A program made the translations under genes and the position numbers. A model generated the notes under the pieces. It ran no database searches. It was given only the letters and a program-made list of their open reading frames with translations, and had not been told where the DNA came from. This document shows positions 8,953-18,970 of a stretch of DNA of 64,000 bases, one piece after another. How positions within the stretch are numbered: the stretch's first letter is position 1; every line of letters begins with the position of its first letter. The DNA is from Limosilactobacillus avistercoris (GTDB lineage: Bacteria > Bacillota > Bacilli > Lactobacillales > Lactobacillaceae): the NCBI RefSeq assembly GCF_014836425.1, contig NZ_JACSQW010000007.1, forward strand, positions 1 through 64,000, in the 5' to 3' direction.

Positions 8953-9888
8953 ATGGTAGCTAAATTACAAGACGTGGCCAAATTAGCAGGCGTTTCCGTA
9001 ACAACGGTATCACGAGTAATTAATAATTATAGTTCTTTAAGTGATAAAACAATCAAAAAGGTTCATCAAGCAATGCGCCAATTAAATTACCAACCCAATG
9101 CGCTTGCCCGTGCAATGCAAGGAAAACCTTCAAATTTTATTGGCTTAATCTTTCCAAACCTTACTAACCCATTTTTTGCTGAATTAGTAAATGAACTGGA
9201 ACATCAATTGTTCTTGCAAGGTTATAAGACGATCATTGCGTCATCTGCTGAAAATCGTGAGATCGAGCATGAGTACTTAAATATGCTTTTTGCCAATCAA
9301 GTAGATGGAATTATCTCTGGTTCCCATAACCTGGGGATTGAAGAGTACCAGCAATTAACTGCGCCAATCGTTTCGTTTGACCGTTATCTTTCGGATAATA
9401 TTCCAATTGTTGCTGCCGATAGTTATCGTGGTGGTCAGTTAGCTGCCCAATTTATGGTGAACCACAAAGTAAGACGGTTGGTTGCAATTGTTGACGAAGA
9501 TACTTCAGTTTCACCAACATTAAACCGTCTTCAGGGAGTGGTTGACTACCTAAATGATCAGGGACAAGATTTTACAACTTTAGCTAAAGAAGAAATTGCG
9601 AAAACTAACTTTGCCGACCAGTTTTCGGGTGTGATTGCGTCAAATGATGTCCAAGCATTAAAAATTATTTCCCAGTATCGGCAAAAGGGCTATCGACTTA
9701 ATCAGGACTTCTTTGTTACTGGTTACGATGGTTCCCAACTTATTCGCCAAATTGCACCGCAGTTACCAACAGTTGTTCAGCCAATCCATGCCCTTGCTGA
9801 GAATCTTATTTCAACCTTACTTAAACGAATTGCTAGTCCTACAAGTAAGGTTGATTCAGTAACATTACCGGTAAAATTTGAAGAATAA
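8953..9888 (+). CDS. LacI-family transcriptional regulator (ScrR/RbsR-like)
   Basis: 311 residues: an N-terminal LacI helix-turn-helix (KLQDVAKLAGVSVTTVSRVI at residues 4-23), a hinge helix around NALARAMQ, and a periplasmic-binding-protein-like effector domain with FPNLTNPFFAEL. An upstream TTG at 8902 overlaps the promoter; the ATG at 8953 follows GGGGAAG and is preferred. The sequence is closest in feel to sucrose (ScrR) or ribose repressors. The only sucrose gene here is the broken scrB at 27-28.5 kb, so its target may be elsewhere or lost. It is transcribed away from the autolysin gene. Confidence 0.85.
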   Translation: MVAKLQDVAKLAGVSVTTVSRVINNYSSLSDKTIKKVHQAMRQLNYQPNALARAMQGKPSNFIGLIFPNLTNPFFAELVNELEHQLFLQGYKTIIASSAENREIEHEYLNMLFANQVDGIISGSHNLGIEEYQQLTAPIVSFDRYLSDNIPIVAADSYRGGQLAAQFMVNHKVRRLVAIVDEDTSVSPTLNRLQGVVDYLNDQGQDFTTLAKEEIAKTNFADQFSGVIASNDVQALKIISQYRQKGYRLNQDFFVTGYDGSQLIRQIAPQLPTVVQPIHALAENLISTLLKRIASPTSKVDSVTLPVKFEE

Positions 9889-9908
9889 GCTTGTTTTATA
9901 TAAAACAA

Positions 9909-9954
9909 AATGGATTTAGGTGAAATTTTTGAGTTTCACTTAAATCCATTTTTC
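9909..9954 (+). terminator. Rho-independent terminator
   Basis: A 15-bp stem (9911-9925 with 9934-9948, one mismatch) is followed by TTTTT. Confidence 0.85.
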
Positions 9955-10006
9955 GTTTGAGATCGTATATTACAGTCTCCTTTATATCTAACGATTAATT
10001 TTGAAA

Positions 10007-10207
10007 TTAATCGTTACTACTATTATTACTTTGCATGAACCGTTCAATTAGTTCTGCTTCTTCTTCTGTTGCGTCACTGTTACCAGATTTGATATCGTGA
10101 ATTCGTTCAACTGATAAGTGGCTACCAAAGGCAACTTGGTTATCATTCATATCTTGTTCACGTTCAAATTTGATCAATTCTTGGGCAATTTCGTTCAAAT
10201 TATCCAT
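10007..10207 (-). CDS. Small acidic HTH-like protein
   Basis: 66 residues, with a short helix-turn-helix-like stretch (NDNQVAFGSHLSVERIHDIK) and an acidic tail. It resembles a small conserved family of lactobacilli (I recall LBP_cg2779-type proteins), but this is from memory. ATG with GGGGG-type site on the minus strand. The stop codon lies within an inverted repeat ACGATTAATTT/AAATTAATCGT (9990-10013). Possibly a small DNA-binding regulator. Confidence 0.6.
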   Translation of the reverse strand: MDNLNEIAQELIKFEREQDMNDNQVAFGSHLSVERIHDIKSGNSDATEEEAELIERFMQSNNSSND

Positions 10208-10425
10208 GAAATAAATTTCCCCCTTACTGCAATTAGCATGGCTAATACAAGATTAACTATTCCTATTGTAGAACATTCTTTGTTTCGATGCCAAAGTTAA
10301 GTTTATCATAGTTTTAAAAATTGAAATCGAATAAATATTTAAGTTTTGGTGTTGTGGGCGGACAAGGACGTCATTTTGTGTGATAATCAATATAAATCTA
10401 TTGAGAAGAATGGAGAATTAGAATT

Positions 10426-11043
10426 ATGAGTTGGAACTGGCTAGGCTGGTTAATGTGGATTCTTGGAATTGTATTTTTAGGCTTTGTAATTCACTATATT
10501 CGGGTAAAACAATTAATGTTGATTGCCAAAACTAAAAAGAGGTTTAACGGTAAATTATTTATTCAGTATGTAGTGATGAGTTTAGTAGCAATTTTTTGGT
10601 TAGGTGGGTTGCTTTACCTTCATTTTCAACCAGTTGATTATAATGATCACCAGCAGATACGATTATCAACAAAGTATCAGCCACTACAATTGCATGACCA
10701 GGGAAACGATTACTACTACGTTCTTGCCAAGCGAAGTGTTGCAGGAAAAAAGACAATTGTTTCCTATACTTATTGGACTAATGATTCTAAATACATGGTT
10801 AGTTCTCATTTTAGTTCGATTAGTGATGGTGAACGACTTATCCCAGTTGAAGCGACAAATTTACCATGGAATAAGAAAAAGCTCCAAAAGATTGATAGTG
10901 AATCTGGACATGCATTTGCCGCTGTAATGACCGGACATTACCGGAACACGCCACTAAATGGTCTTAGTCTTCGTGCAAATCATGTCGCTTCTAGTTACAC
11001 CCTTCTTCGGGTACCACAAGAAAACATGGTTGCTGAGCACTAG
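10426..11043 (+). CDS. Two-helix membrane-anchored protein of unknown function
   Basis: 205 residues with two N-terminal transmembrane helices (about 4-24 and 43-64) and a soluble domain (about 70-205), probably extracytoplasmic. No catalytic motif. It looks like the DUF4811/LVIS_2131-type proteins of lactobacilli, which have no assigned role; that recall is tentative. Transcribed alone and closed by the terminator at 11064. Confidence 0.65.
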   Translation: MSWNWLGWLMWILGIVFLGFVIHYIRVKQLMLIAKTKKRFNGKLFIQYVVMSLVAIFWLGGLLYLHFQPVDYNDHQQIRLSTKYQPLQLHDQGNDYYYVLAKRSVAGKKTIVSYTYWTNDSKYMVSSHFSSISDGERLIPVEATNLPWNKKKLQKIDSESGHAFAAVMTGHYRNTPLNGLSLRANHVASSYTLLRVPQENMVAEH

Positions 11044-11063
11044 CTATTGTAAACACTAAATAT

Positions 11064-11100
11064 GAGACTGGGAGAAACTAACCTGGTCTCTTTCTTTTTG
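11064..11100 (+). terminator. Rho-independent terminator
   Basis: GAGACTGGG (11064-11072) pairs with CCTGGTCTC (11082-11090), followed by a T-rich tract. Confidence 0.8.
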
Positions 11101-11139
11101 TTAAGTAGTTCAAAGGTTGAGGAGTTAGAAAAGGAACGA

Positions 11140-12296
11140 ATGAAAAAAAACGGTTAAGCTAAAATGGGTTGCCCTAGCGAGTCTGTTGAATAATACAGGG
11201 GCCGCCTTTATTTGGCCACTAACGACGATGTATGTTAATAAATACTTGGGGCAAACACTAACGACAGCTGGAATAGTAATGCTATTGATTTCTGTTGCAA
11301 TGATGTTTGGAAATTATATAGGGGGTTGGTTATTTGATCATTGGAGTTCATACCGAACAGCCTCGTTGGGAGTAATTTGTTCGACAATTCCAATTGTTCT
11401 TTTAATCTTCATTCATGGTTGGCCCTGGTATGCGTTGCTAATGATAATTAACAGCTTTGGTGACGGGATTAATATGACAATCGTTAATTCCTACGGGACA
11501 GCTGTTGCCGATCATCCGGCACGGTTCGTTTTTAACTATGTCTACATGGCATTTAATGTTGGTGTAGTTTTAGGGACACTCCTTGTTGGGATTCTCTTAC
11601 CAATTAGCGTTGTCCTTGTCTTTAGTGTTGCCGCTGCTTTCTATGTCGGGTTAACTTTGATGGTTCTGTTCACCTTTAATATTGAAGTGCGGAGTACAGA
11701 ACAACAGCAAACTAAGGCATCCCCTAAGGTTAAGGGACGACCAAAGTTCATTACTCTAGTAGTTTTGATCCTGGTTAACGTGATGACGATTCACATTAGT
11801 TATTCATTGTGGGAGAGTGTCATGGCGGTTCACATGACTAATATGGGGATTCCATTTTATGCCTACAGCCTGTTATGGACCTTAAATGGGATTATCATTA
11901 TTATCGGTCAGCCGTTAGTTAATAAGTTAAGTCCATATGCGCCTTTCGACGCAGATTGTGATGGGAATATTGATCTTTGCTAGCTCGTTTTTCTTCCTAA
12001 TTTTTGCTAAAAACTTGCCAGAATTTGTAGTTGATTTTGTGATCCTAACGGTTGGTGAAACACTAAGTTTTGCCGGACTTCCTGCCTGGATTACTCAATT
12101 AACGGGAACCGAGAATGCTGGTCACTATCAAGGGCTTTACAATATTGTCATTTCCGTTGGGCGAGCAATTGGGCCATTATATGGGGGATATGTAATTGAA
12201 CATGGCAATTACTAGGAACTATTTTTCTCTGTTTTTGGACTGATGATGGCCACCTTATTGTTTGTTGGAGTTAAATTATTCCATATTCATCACTAG
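11140..12296 (+). pseudogene. MFS multidrug-type transporter, three inactivating lesions
   Basis: Reconstructed, this is a 12-helix major facilitator of about 385 residues. Lesion 1: a run of eight A (11143-11150) after the ATG at 11140 shifts the frame to an early TAA; with seven A it would read MKKTVKLKWVALASLLNN. Lesion 2: near 11936-11940 the reading passes from LVNKLSPY into a second frame beginning MRLSTQIVMGIL, consistent with loss of two bases from a TA repeat. Lesion 3: TAG at 12213-12215 interrupts the last helix, after which ELFFSVFGLMMATLLF continues in frame to a TAG at 12294-12296. Three independent lesions argue against a sequencing error. Confidence 0.85.
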
Positions 12297-12409
12297 CAAG
12301 CCCGTTGAAAGGTACCAAAAGTCCGCTAGCTATGGTAAAATCACACATGGATAATCAGTAATAATTAAGTTTAACGATTAATTATAGAGAGACGATTTAA
12401 TTTACTAGT

Positions 12410-12450
12410 CGCCCTCTAAGGCGGTATGTCTTAGGAGGGCGCTTTATTTT
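12410..12450 (+). promoter_or_regulatory. Hairpin in the hisS leader, terminator-like
   Basis: CGCCCTCTAAG (12410-12420) pairs with CTTAGGAGGGCG (12430-12441) with one bulged base, followed by CTTTATTTT. It ends only 15 bases before the hisS ATG. It could attenuate hisS or merely insulate it. No T-box consensus (GGGTGGNACCGCG) is present. Confidence 0.5.
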
Positions 12451-12465
12451 GAAGGGAGTACCAGT

Positions 12466-13743
12466 ATGGAATACCAAAAACCAAAAGGAACTGCAGACTT
12501 ACTACCAGGAACAACTAATCTCTGGGAAAAGGTTGAAGGAGTTGCCCGTGAAGTCTTCGATCAATTTGGCTATCGCGGTATCCGGACACCAATGTTTGAA
12601 GACTATAATGTTTTTTCACGAAATGTTGGTGATACTTCAGATATCGTTGAAAAGGAAATGTATGACTTCCATGACAAGGGTGATCGCCATATTGCCCTGC
12701 GCCCAGAAGGAACTGCCGGGGTAGTTCGGGCATACGTTGAAAATAAGCTCTACGGTCCAGAATACCCGAAGCCATACAAGGTTTATTACATGGGGCCAAT
12801 GTTCCGTTATGAACGGCCACAATCTGGTCGGCAACGTGAATTCCACCAAATTGGGGTTGAGGCGTTAAATAATGAATCACCACAAATTGATGTTGAAGTT
12901 ATTGCAATGGCAATGCAACTTTTTAAGCGCTTTGGTGTTCCAAATGTTAAGTTAACAATTAATACTTTAGGTGATAAGAAGGTTCGCGAAGATTACCGAA
13001 ATGCGTTGATTAACTTCCTAAAGCCACACTATGATGAATTAAGTTCTGATTCCCAAGAACGAATGTACCGGAACCCACTTCGGGTATTGGACAGTAAGGA
13101 TGTTGGTGACCAAAAGATTGTTGCCCAAGCGCCATCTATTCTTGATTATTTAGATGATGAATCACAACAATATTTCGACCAAGTTCAGGCCCTTTTAAAG
13201 GAATTAGGAATTGAATACGAGATTGACACTAACATGGTTCGGGGATTGGATTACTACAACCACACAATCTTTGAAATTATGTCAGATTCTCCAGTATTCG
13301 GTGGTGGCTACACCACTGTTTGTGCCGGTGGTCGCTACAATGGCTTAATTAGCCAGCTTGGTGGCCCTGAAGAAGGGGGGATTGGATTTGGAATGGGTGT
13401 TGAACGGTTGATGCTCCTCCTTCAACAAGAGAACCCAGAATTTGCCCCTCAAGATGAACTTGATGTGTTCTTTGCAAGTGCAAACGCTGATGGGGATGAC
13501 TTAGCCTTTAAGATTTTGAACCAAATCCGTGATAAGGGCGTTGTTGCTGATAAGGATTACAGTGGAGTTAAGGTTGGAAAGCAAATTAAGGAGGCTTTCC
13601 GGCGTAATGCTAAGTACTTTGCTGTCTTTGGTGAGCGTGAAGTTGAGGAAGGACAATTCCAATTAAAGAATGCTGCCACTAAGGATACCGTTGATGTTAA
13701 AATTGCCGACTTTGTTGCTGAACCAACGAAGTACTTGCGCTAA
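12466..13743 (+). CDS. hisS: Histidyl-tRNA synthetase
   Basis: A 425-residue class II synthetase that charges tRNA-His. It has KGTADLLPG near the N-terminus, motif 2 (FRYERPQSGRQREFHQIG), the histidine-specific motif LDYYNHTIFE, and motif 3 (GFGMGVERLMLLL), followed by the anticodon-binding domain (about 330-425). Length is typical. GGGAG precedes the ATG by 8 bases. In many Firmicutes aspS follows hisS; here hisS stands alone, facing ldhD. Confidence 0.97.
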   Translation: MEYQKPKGTADLLPGTTNLWEKVEGVAREVFDQFGYRGIRTPMFEDYNVFSRNVGDTSDIVEKEMYDFHDKGDRHIALRPEGTAGVVRAYVENKLYGPEYPKPYKVYYMGPMFRYERPQSGRQREFHQIGVEALNNESPQIDVEVIAMAMQLFKRFGVPNVKLTINTLGDKKVREDYRNALINFLKPHYDELSSDSQERMYRNPLRVLDSKDVGDQKIVAQAPSILDYLDDESQQYFDQVQALLKELGIEYEIDTNMVRGLDYYNHTIFEIMSDSPVFGGGYTTVCAGGRYNGLISQLGGPEEGGIGFGMGVERLMLLLQQENPEFAPQDELDVFFASANADGDDLAFKILNQIRDKGVVADKDYSGVKVGKQIKEAFRRNAKYFAVFGEREVEEGQFQLKNAATKDTVDVKIADFVAEPTKYLR

Positions 13744-13751
13744 AAAGAATA

Positions 13752-13788
13752 GGGTGGGAAAACAGCTTGTTTTCCCACCCTTATTTTG
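13752..13788. terminator. Bidirectional terminator between hisS and ldhD
   Basis: GGGTGGGAAAACA (13752-13764) pairs with TGTTTTCCCACCC (13768-13780), with A-rich and T-rich flanks. Confidence 0.88.
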
Positions 13789-13811
13789 TTTAAATTGTTA
13801 GTTTTAGAAAA

Positions 13812-14870
<1,059 letters not shown>

Positions 14871-14976
14871 TTAAAAACCTTGCAATAATTATCTGGGATA
14901 TCCTGAGTAAAATCAAGCGTATTGCACGATGGTTCATGGATTTAAACTAAAAATAAGAAATGAGTTTACACTACGG

Positions 14977-15522
14977 TTACTTAATTTTTTGTCGAATGGC
15001 TTCTTTAATCTTTGGATAGCGAATCATTAGGCAACATCCGTAAGAAAAACTTGTTGCAAAGTTTAAGATCCATACAGACCAAGTGCCGTGTCCTCCCAAA
15101 AAAGCTATTACGGAGAGGCCTTTTAAAATTTCAGCCAATAGTTCGCGAGATATTTCTTCAGCATTAAAATGTGAACCATAAAATATTTCAATACTTATTG
15201 CAATCAAAAATGATCCAATCCAGCCAACAAGGTAAGGTAAATTTCTTTTAACTTCTAATATTGGTCTGTTATAGGAGTCGAATTTACCAGTATCTTTAAT
15301 TTGTGTTTTGCTAGCTTGGAGAAATTCAATGGCAGTCCCAATAAGTAATAGGATTATCGCAATACCGATTGCTGTTATGGATGGCATGTCGTTGAGATTA
15401 AGTAATACCATAATTATGGAATAGACGGGAATAATTACCAATTCAAATTGAGTTACTTTCTCATACTCGAAAGTTCCTTTGATGAATTTGTAAATTAGGA
15501 GAATTATAAAAATGATCATCAA
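14977..15522 (-). CDS. Multi-pass membrane protein of unknown function
   Basis: 181 residues with about five hydrophobic segments and a charged stretch near 70-95. It begins 51 bases after the flavoprotein gene on the same strand, so they may be co-transcribed. The ribosome site is weak (AGGA about 10 bases upstream), and base composition is more AT-rich than the neighbours. I recognise no family. Confidence 0.6.
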   Translation of the reverse strand: MMIIFIILLIYKFIKGTFEYEKVTQFELVIIPVYSIIMVLLNLNDMPSITAIGIAIILLLIGTAIEFLQASKTQIKDTGKFDSYNRPILEVKRNLPYLVGWIGSFLIAISIEIFYGSHFNAEEISRELLAEILKGLSVIAFLGGHGTWSVWILNFATSFSYGCCLMIRYPKIKEAIRQKIK

Positions 15523-15573
15523 TAATAATGTCCTATAAAAAATACTTTACATTAAACTAAATAACTCAACACT

Positions 15574-16899
15574 TTATGGTAATAATCCGCCAACTTTATC
15601 GGCAAGAGTGGGGTAAATTGCCATTACTTTTTGTCGATACTCAGCGCCAGTAATATTCAAACCAATAATTGGTAAGAAGTTATTAATATCGTCAGCAGCG
15701 TAATCACCAATTTCGCTTGCACCCACTAGTTGTTGCCCTTTAAAGACTAGTGTTAGGGTACTGATTTTGTCATTTTGGCCAGCGTAAAGGCTACTGTATT
15801 TAAGTGGGATTATCTTTACCTTATATTGTGGGTTACTTTCAACTTCATTAGGGTTAACTCCGGCGCGGGCGACTTCAGGAAAAGTAAATGCCGCTTGACC
15901 AATGGTCGGGTAAGCAATTTCTTGGTTTGTTTTGCCAGTTAGGTAATCAAAAAGATATTGCCCTTCAAATTCAGCGACAGGAGTTAACTTTGGTTGTGTT
16001 CGGCTGACAACATCCCCAATTGCGTAAACTCCTTCAACTGACGTCATCAGGTGGCCATCAACCTTAATCCCGTGCCGATCATATTTAATACTAGTCTTTT
16101 CCAATGCTAGCTTTTCTATGTTTGGATGGCGACCAGTTGCGTCGAGGACATAATCAGTTTTTATTTCACCGTGGTCAGTTGTAATTGATAATCCTTTTTC
16201 GCGTTGGCTTATTTTTTGTGTATCGGTATTAAAGCTGAATTTGATTCCCCGTTCTTCCATTGCTTCAACAAGAGCCTGATCTTCCGCCTTGGTAAATTCA
16301 CGAAGGACACGATCGGAGTGAACAATTATTGTAACTTTAGCTCCAGCTGCTGCCACTAGTGTTGCTAACTCTAAACCAACGAATCCAGCACCAATTACCG
16401 TAATTCGTTTAGGAAGTTCTTTTAGTGAAAGGAGATCATAATTAGTGTGTAAGTATTCTTTACCGGGGATGTCTAAAATGTTAGGCGTTTGGCCAGTTGC
16501 GATAATGATATGGTCTGCTTGATATTGGTGACCATTGACGCTAACCGTTTTATTATCAATGAAACTGGCATAGCCGTCTTCTATATCATGACTTTTCTTA
16601 ATGATATTCCGAGTTTCAGCTGGCCATGGATCGAAGCGGTTAAGTTTAGTTTTCATTAATGATTTCCATTCGAGCTTTGCTGGTTGACTAATTCCATGAC
16701 CAAGGAGCTGTTGTGATTGAAGAATTGGACGGACGGCACCTTTAAGGAAGATCTTTGGTTCACAACCATAATTAGGACAGGTTCCTCCGTATTCAAAACC
16801 TTCGATAACAAGAACCTTATGTTTCGTCTTTGCCAGTAGATTTGACATCTTGTATGCAGCTGGACCAGAACCAATTAAAATCTCATCATACTTCTTCAT
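15574..16899 (-). CDS. FAD-dependent disulfide reductase-like protein with altered C-terminal dyad
   Basis: 441 residues of the class I pyridine nucleotide-disulfide oxidoreductase family. It has the FAD motif (IGSGPAAYK), redox cysteines 41 and 46 in GGTCPNYGCEPK, an NAD(P) motif (VIGAGFVGLELA) and a second FAD contact (YAIGDV). The family's proton-relay His-Glu near the C-terminus (HPTxxE in glutathione reductase) reads YPTLAD here: Tyr429 and Asp434. The redox disulfide is kept but the relay is changed, so it may use another electron acceptor. The ATG has GGAGG about 8 bases upstream. Confidence 0.82.
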   Translation of the reverse strand: MKKYDEILIGSGPAAYKMSNLLAKTKHKVLVIEGFEYGGTCPNYGCEPKIFLKGAVRPILQSQQLLGHGISQPAKLEWKSLMKTKLNRFDPWPAETRNIIKKSHDIEDGYASFIDNKTVSVNGHQYQADHIIIATGQTPNILDIPGKEYLHTNYDLLSLKELPKRITVIGAGFVGLELATLVAAAGAKVTIIVHSDRVLREFTKAEDQALVEAMEERGIKFSFNTDTQKISQREKGLSITTDHGEIKTDYVLDATGRHPNIEKLALEKTSIKYDRHGIKVDGHLMTSVEGVYAIGDVVSRTQPKLTPVAEFEGQYLFDYLTGKTNQEIAYPTIGQAAFTFPEVARAGVNPNEVESNPQYKVKIIPLKYSSLYAGQNDKISTLTLVFKGQQLVGASEIGDYAADDINNFLPIIGLNITGAEYRQKVMAIYPTLADKVGGLLP

Positions 16900-16974
16900 A
16901 TCTATCCCTCCAAAATTCTTGTGTTGTTAGGTTAAGTGTAGTCTAAATCATGGATAGGGTAAAATAAAATTCTA

Positions 16975-17012
16975 GACAAAAATCCCCAGAGCCAATACAA
17001 AGCTCTGGGGAA
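16975..17012 (-). terminator. Terminator of the MarR-like gene
   Basis: CCCCAGAGC (16984-16992) pairs with GCTCTGGGG (17002-17010); the minus strand then reads ATTTTTG. Confidence 0.85.
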
Positions 17013-17019
17013 ATTTAGT

Positions 17020-17481
17020 TTATTTACAATTACAAATGGCATTTAAGCCAGTGTAGTTAACATCACGATTCTTGTAGTCTTCGAGAAGAATATTAATAAT
17101 CCGGTCAAGATCACGTTGTTCATTCTCACTCAAAGAACGATAAGCTGCTTCAGTAATCTTTTCACGACGAGTGAGGAGCTTATGGGCAACTTCGATTCCT
17201 TCATCGGTTAAGCGAATCCGATGTTTATCATTATCGGTTGTAGTTGTTGTGAGATTATTATTAACTAGAGCACTTGTGGCATCATCCAATTCACTAGTAA
17301 GGCCATCCTTATGATCACGAAGGATCCGAAGAAGATGGTGGAAATTGTGCCGATCTGGGTATCCAGGTAAGCAGTATTCACCATGGCGTTCTTCATCGAT
17401 GTGAACTTGGCACTTTAACATTTCTTGGTACTTTTCAAATTCCTTAATATCGAGAAATAATTTAGTTGTTAATTCTGACAT
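17020..17481 (-). CDS. MarR-like winged-helix regulator
   Basis: 153 residues. The central part (LLRILRDHKDGLTSELDDATSALVNNNL, then HRIRLTDEGIEVAHKL) fits a MarR winged helix, and the C-terminal helices resemble the MarR dimerisation domain. The C-terminus CNCK and an N-terminal Cys/His cluster (LKCQVHIDEERHGEYC) could sense redox or metal; this is inference. GGAGG precedes the ATG. It lies between the flavoprotein and nnrE genes and may control either. Confidence 0.75.
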   Translation of the reverse strand: MSELTTKLFLDIKEFEKYQEMLKCQVHIDEERHGEYCLPGYPDRHNFHHLLRILRDHKDGLTSELDDATSALVNNNLTTTTTDNDKHRIRLTDEGIEVAHKLLTRREKITEAAYRSLSENEQRDLDRIINILLEDYKNRDVNYTGLNAICNCK

Positions 17482-17586
17482 TTCATTACCTCCAATTCGG
17501 GCTGTAGCGTCATACCTTTCATTAATATAATAATATTAATAATAGAAAAATGTTACTATAACGACTTGGAGAGGGAAAATAAATGA

Positions 17587-18228
17587 TTAGTCCTTTACTG
17601 GGTAAGTTCCCATATCGCTAGCGACTACGACCCGGCCAGCATAATCCTTACCATTACCTTTAGTTAAACCGATCTTATTCAAGGCAAAAGTAACGGTTGC
17701 AGTTGCTTTAACAGCGACACCCATTATTTCACCGGTATCGGTATTAATCCCTGATGGCATATCAACAGCGACAACTACGGCATTCCGATCATTGATAGCA
17801 CGGATTACATCAGCATAACTTCCTTCAACTGGCCGGTCAATTCCAATTCCGAAGATGGCATCGACAATTAGCGATGCATCGTTGAGAACATCAAGATCTG
17901 TAGTTTGGAGAATCTTGTAGTATTGGCAGATGTGGTCCTGAACTTTGTGCTCTTCTGAGGCGTGGTCAGGATTGCTGACATTAAGAATAGTGACTTTTAC
18001 ACCGGCAATATGGAGGAGGCGGGCAATGTCGAGTCCATCGCCACCATTATTTCCACTTCCAGCGACAACGACAACATTTTGCAGGTTGAGTGGGAATGCG
18101 TTTAAAATCTCATCCCGAACTGCTAAGGCTGCCCGTTCCATCAATACTAATGATGGGATCCCGATTGTGTTAATTGTGTATGAATCATAGTGCCGCATTT
18201 GTTCAGCGGTAATCGCATCTTCTGCCAT
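17587..18228 (-). CDS. nnrE: NAD(P)H-hydrate epimerase
   Basis: 213 residues of the YjeF N-terminal domain family, which interconverts R and S forms of hydrated NAD(P)H so that a dehydratase can repair it. The motif VVAGSGNNGGDGLDIAR (about 53-69), the aspartate in VDAIFGIG and VDMPSGI are diagnostic. It is a stand-alone epimerase; the ADP-dependent dehydratase NnrD is not fused or adjacent. GGAGG lies just before the ATG. Confidence 0.92.
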   Translation of the reverse strand: MAEDAITAEQMRHYDSYTINTIGIPSLVLMERAALAVRDEILNAFPLNLQNVVVVAGSGNNGGDGLDIARLLHIAGVKVTILNVSNPDHASEEHKVQDHICQYYKILQTTDLDVLNDASLIVDAIFGIGIDRPVEGSYADVIRAINDRNAVVVAVDMPSGINTDTGEIMGVAVKATATVTFALNKIGLTKGNGKDYAGRVVVASDMGTYPVKD

Positions 18229-18334
18229 AATAGTAACCTCCTGAATGTATAATCTACCTTTAGCTTAGCACTTTTTTGGTAAGAGTAGTTGAAGGATAAG
18301 TAGAGTAGAATCTCTAGGGGAAGACGGGTAAAAT

Positions 18335-18685
18335 ATGGGTAGTTCAAAAGTTCGGGGGAAGATAACGGTGAGTAAAAAGGGAAAATACGAAGTACAGCGG
18401 TTTACGTGTATTCCAGTTGAAACTGATGATAACGGGAAATACCAATTAAAGGTCGATCAGCAAGGTAACGCTAAGATCCATATTTGGCGAACCGGGAAGC
18501 ACACCAAGGGGAAGTACCAACGACCGGGCCAATTAATGTTGACGGAAAATAACTTGATGGCGGTTATCATTGCGGCTGAACCAATGGCATTTAAGGATCG
18601 CCACAGTGAAACGCCACTCCAGCGTTTTTTGACAACCTTTGTGGATGATGCTGTTTTGAAGCAAGGGTTAGCTTTGATGAAATAA
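18335..18685 (+). CDS. Small basic protein of unknown function
   Basis: 116 residues, basic, with no membrane segment. The N-terminal half looks beta-rich (SKKGKYEVQRFTCIPVETDD, then GNAKIHIWR). No family recognised. GGGGAAGACGGG precedes the ATG. It is divergent from nnrE, about 105 bases away. Confidence 0.6.
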   Translation: MGSSKVRGKITVSKKGKYEVQRFTCIPVETDDNGKYQLKVDQQGNAKIHIWRTGKHTKGKYQRPGQLMLTENNLMAVIIAAEPMAFKDRHSETPLQRFLTTFVDDAVLKQGLALMK

Positions 18686-18755
18686 GAAAAATTGGGTAGC
18701 AAAAAAATCTAAAAATCTATTGCTAGTTAATTAGATCATATGCTATAATAAGTCT

Positions 18756-18830
18756 ATTCATGTAGGTGTCCTTAATTTGGACACAAAAGAGGTACCCATC
18801 CCATAACCTAGTCGGGGTACCTCTTTTTAG
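18756..18830 (+). ncRNA. Candidate small RNA with two hairpins
   Basis: TTGCTA (18720-18725) and an extended -10, TGCTATAAT (18741-18749), predict a start near 18756. Hairpin GTGTCC/GGACAC (18766-18784) follows, then a perfect 13-bp stem AAAAGAGGTACCC (18785-18797) with GGGTACCTCTTTT (18815-18827) ending in T. The result would be a transcript of about 75 nt without an ORF. It could also be only a terminator for the upstream gene. Confidence 0.5.
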
Positions 18831-18970
18831 TTTAAAATTTATTAATGGGTTATTGCATTATAGGAGTTAAATCGTTGTCATGACGCTAATGCAAACAATC
18901 TTTGCTTGTCAGTAATTACCTTGGCCTAATATACTTACTTCAGCTTATTTGAAGAAGGAGAAAATGAATT

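Noticed and set aside
12297-12465. T-box riboswitch before hisS
   Set aside because: No GGGTGGNACCGCG motif and the leader is too short for a canonical T-box.
16984-17010. Separate small RNA at the CCCCAGAGC hairpin
   Set aside because: It is placed and shaped as an ordinary terminator of the MarR-like gene, with no promoter of its own.
18830-18970. Fst/Ldr-type toxin gene converging on the candidate small RNA, which would make a type I toxin-antitoxin pair
   Set aside because: The minus strand has only MTTI followed by a stop; no hydrophobic mini-ORF and no shared direct repeats.
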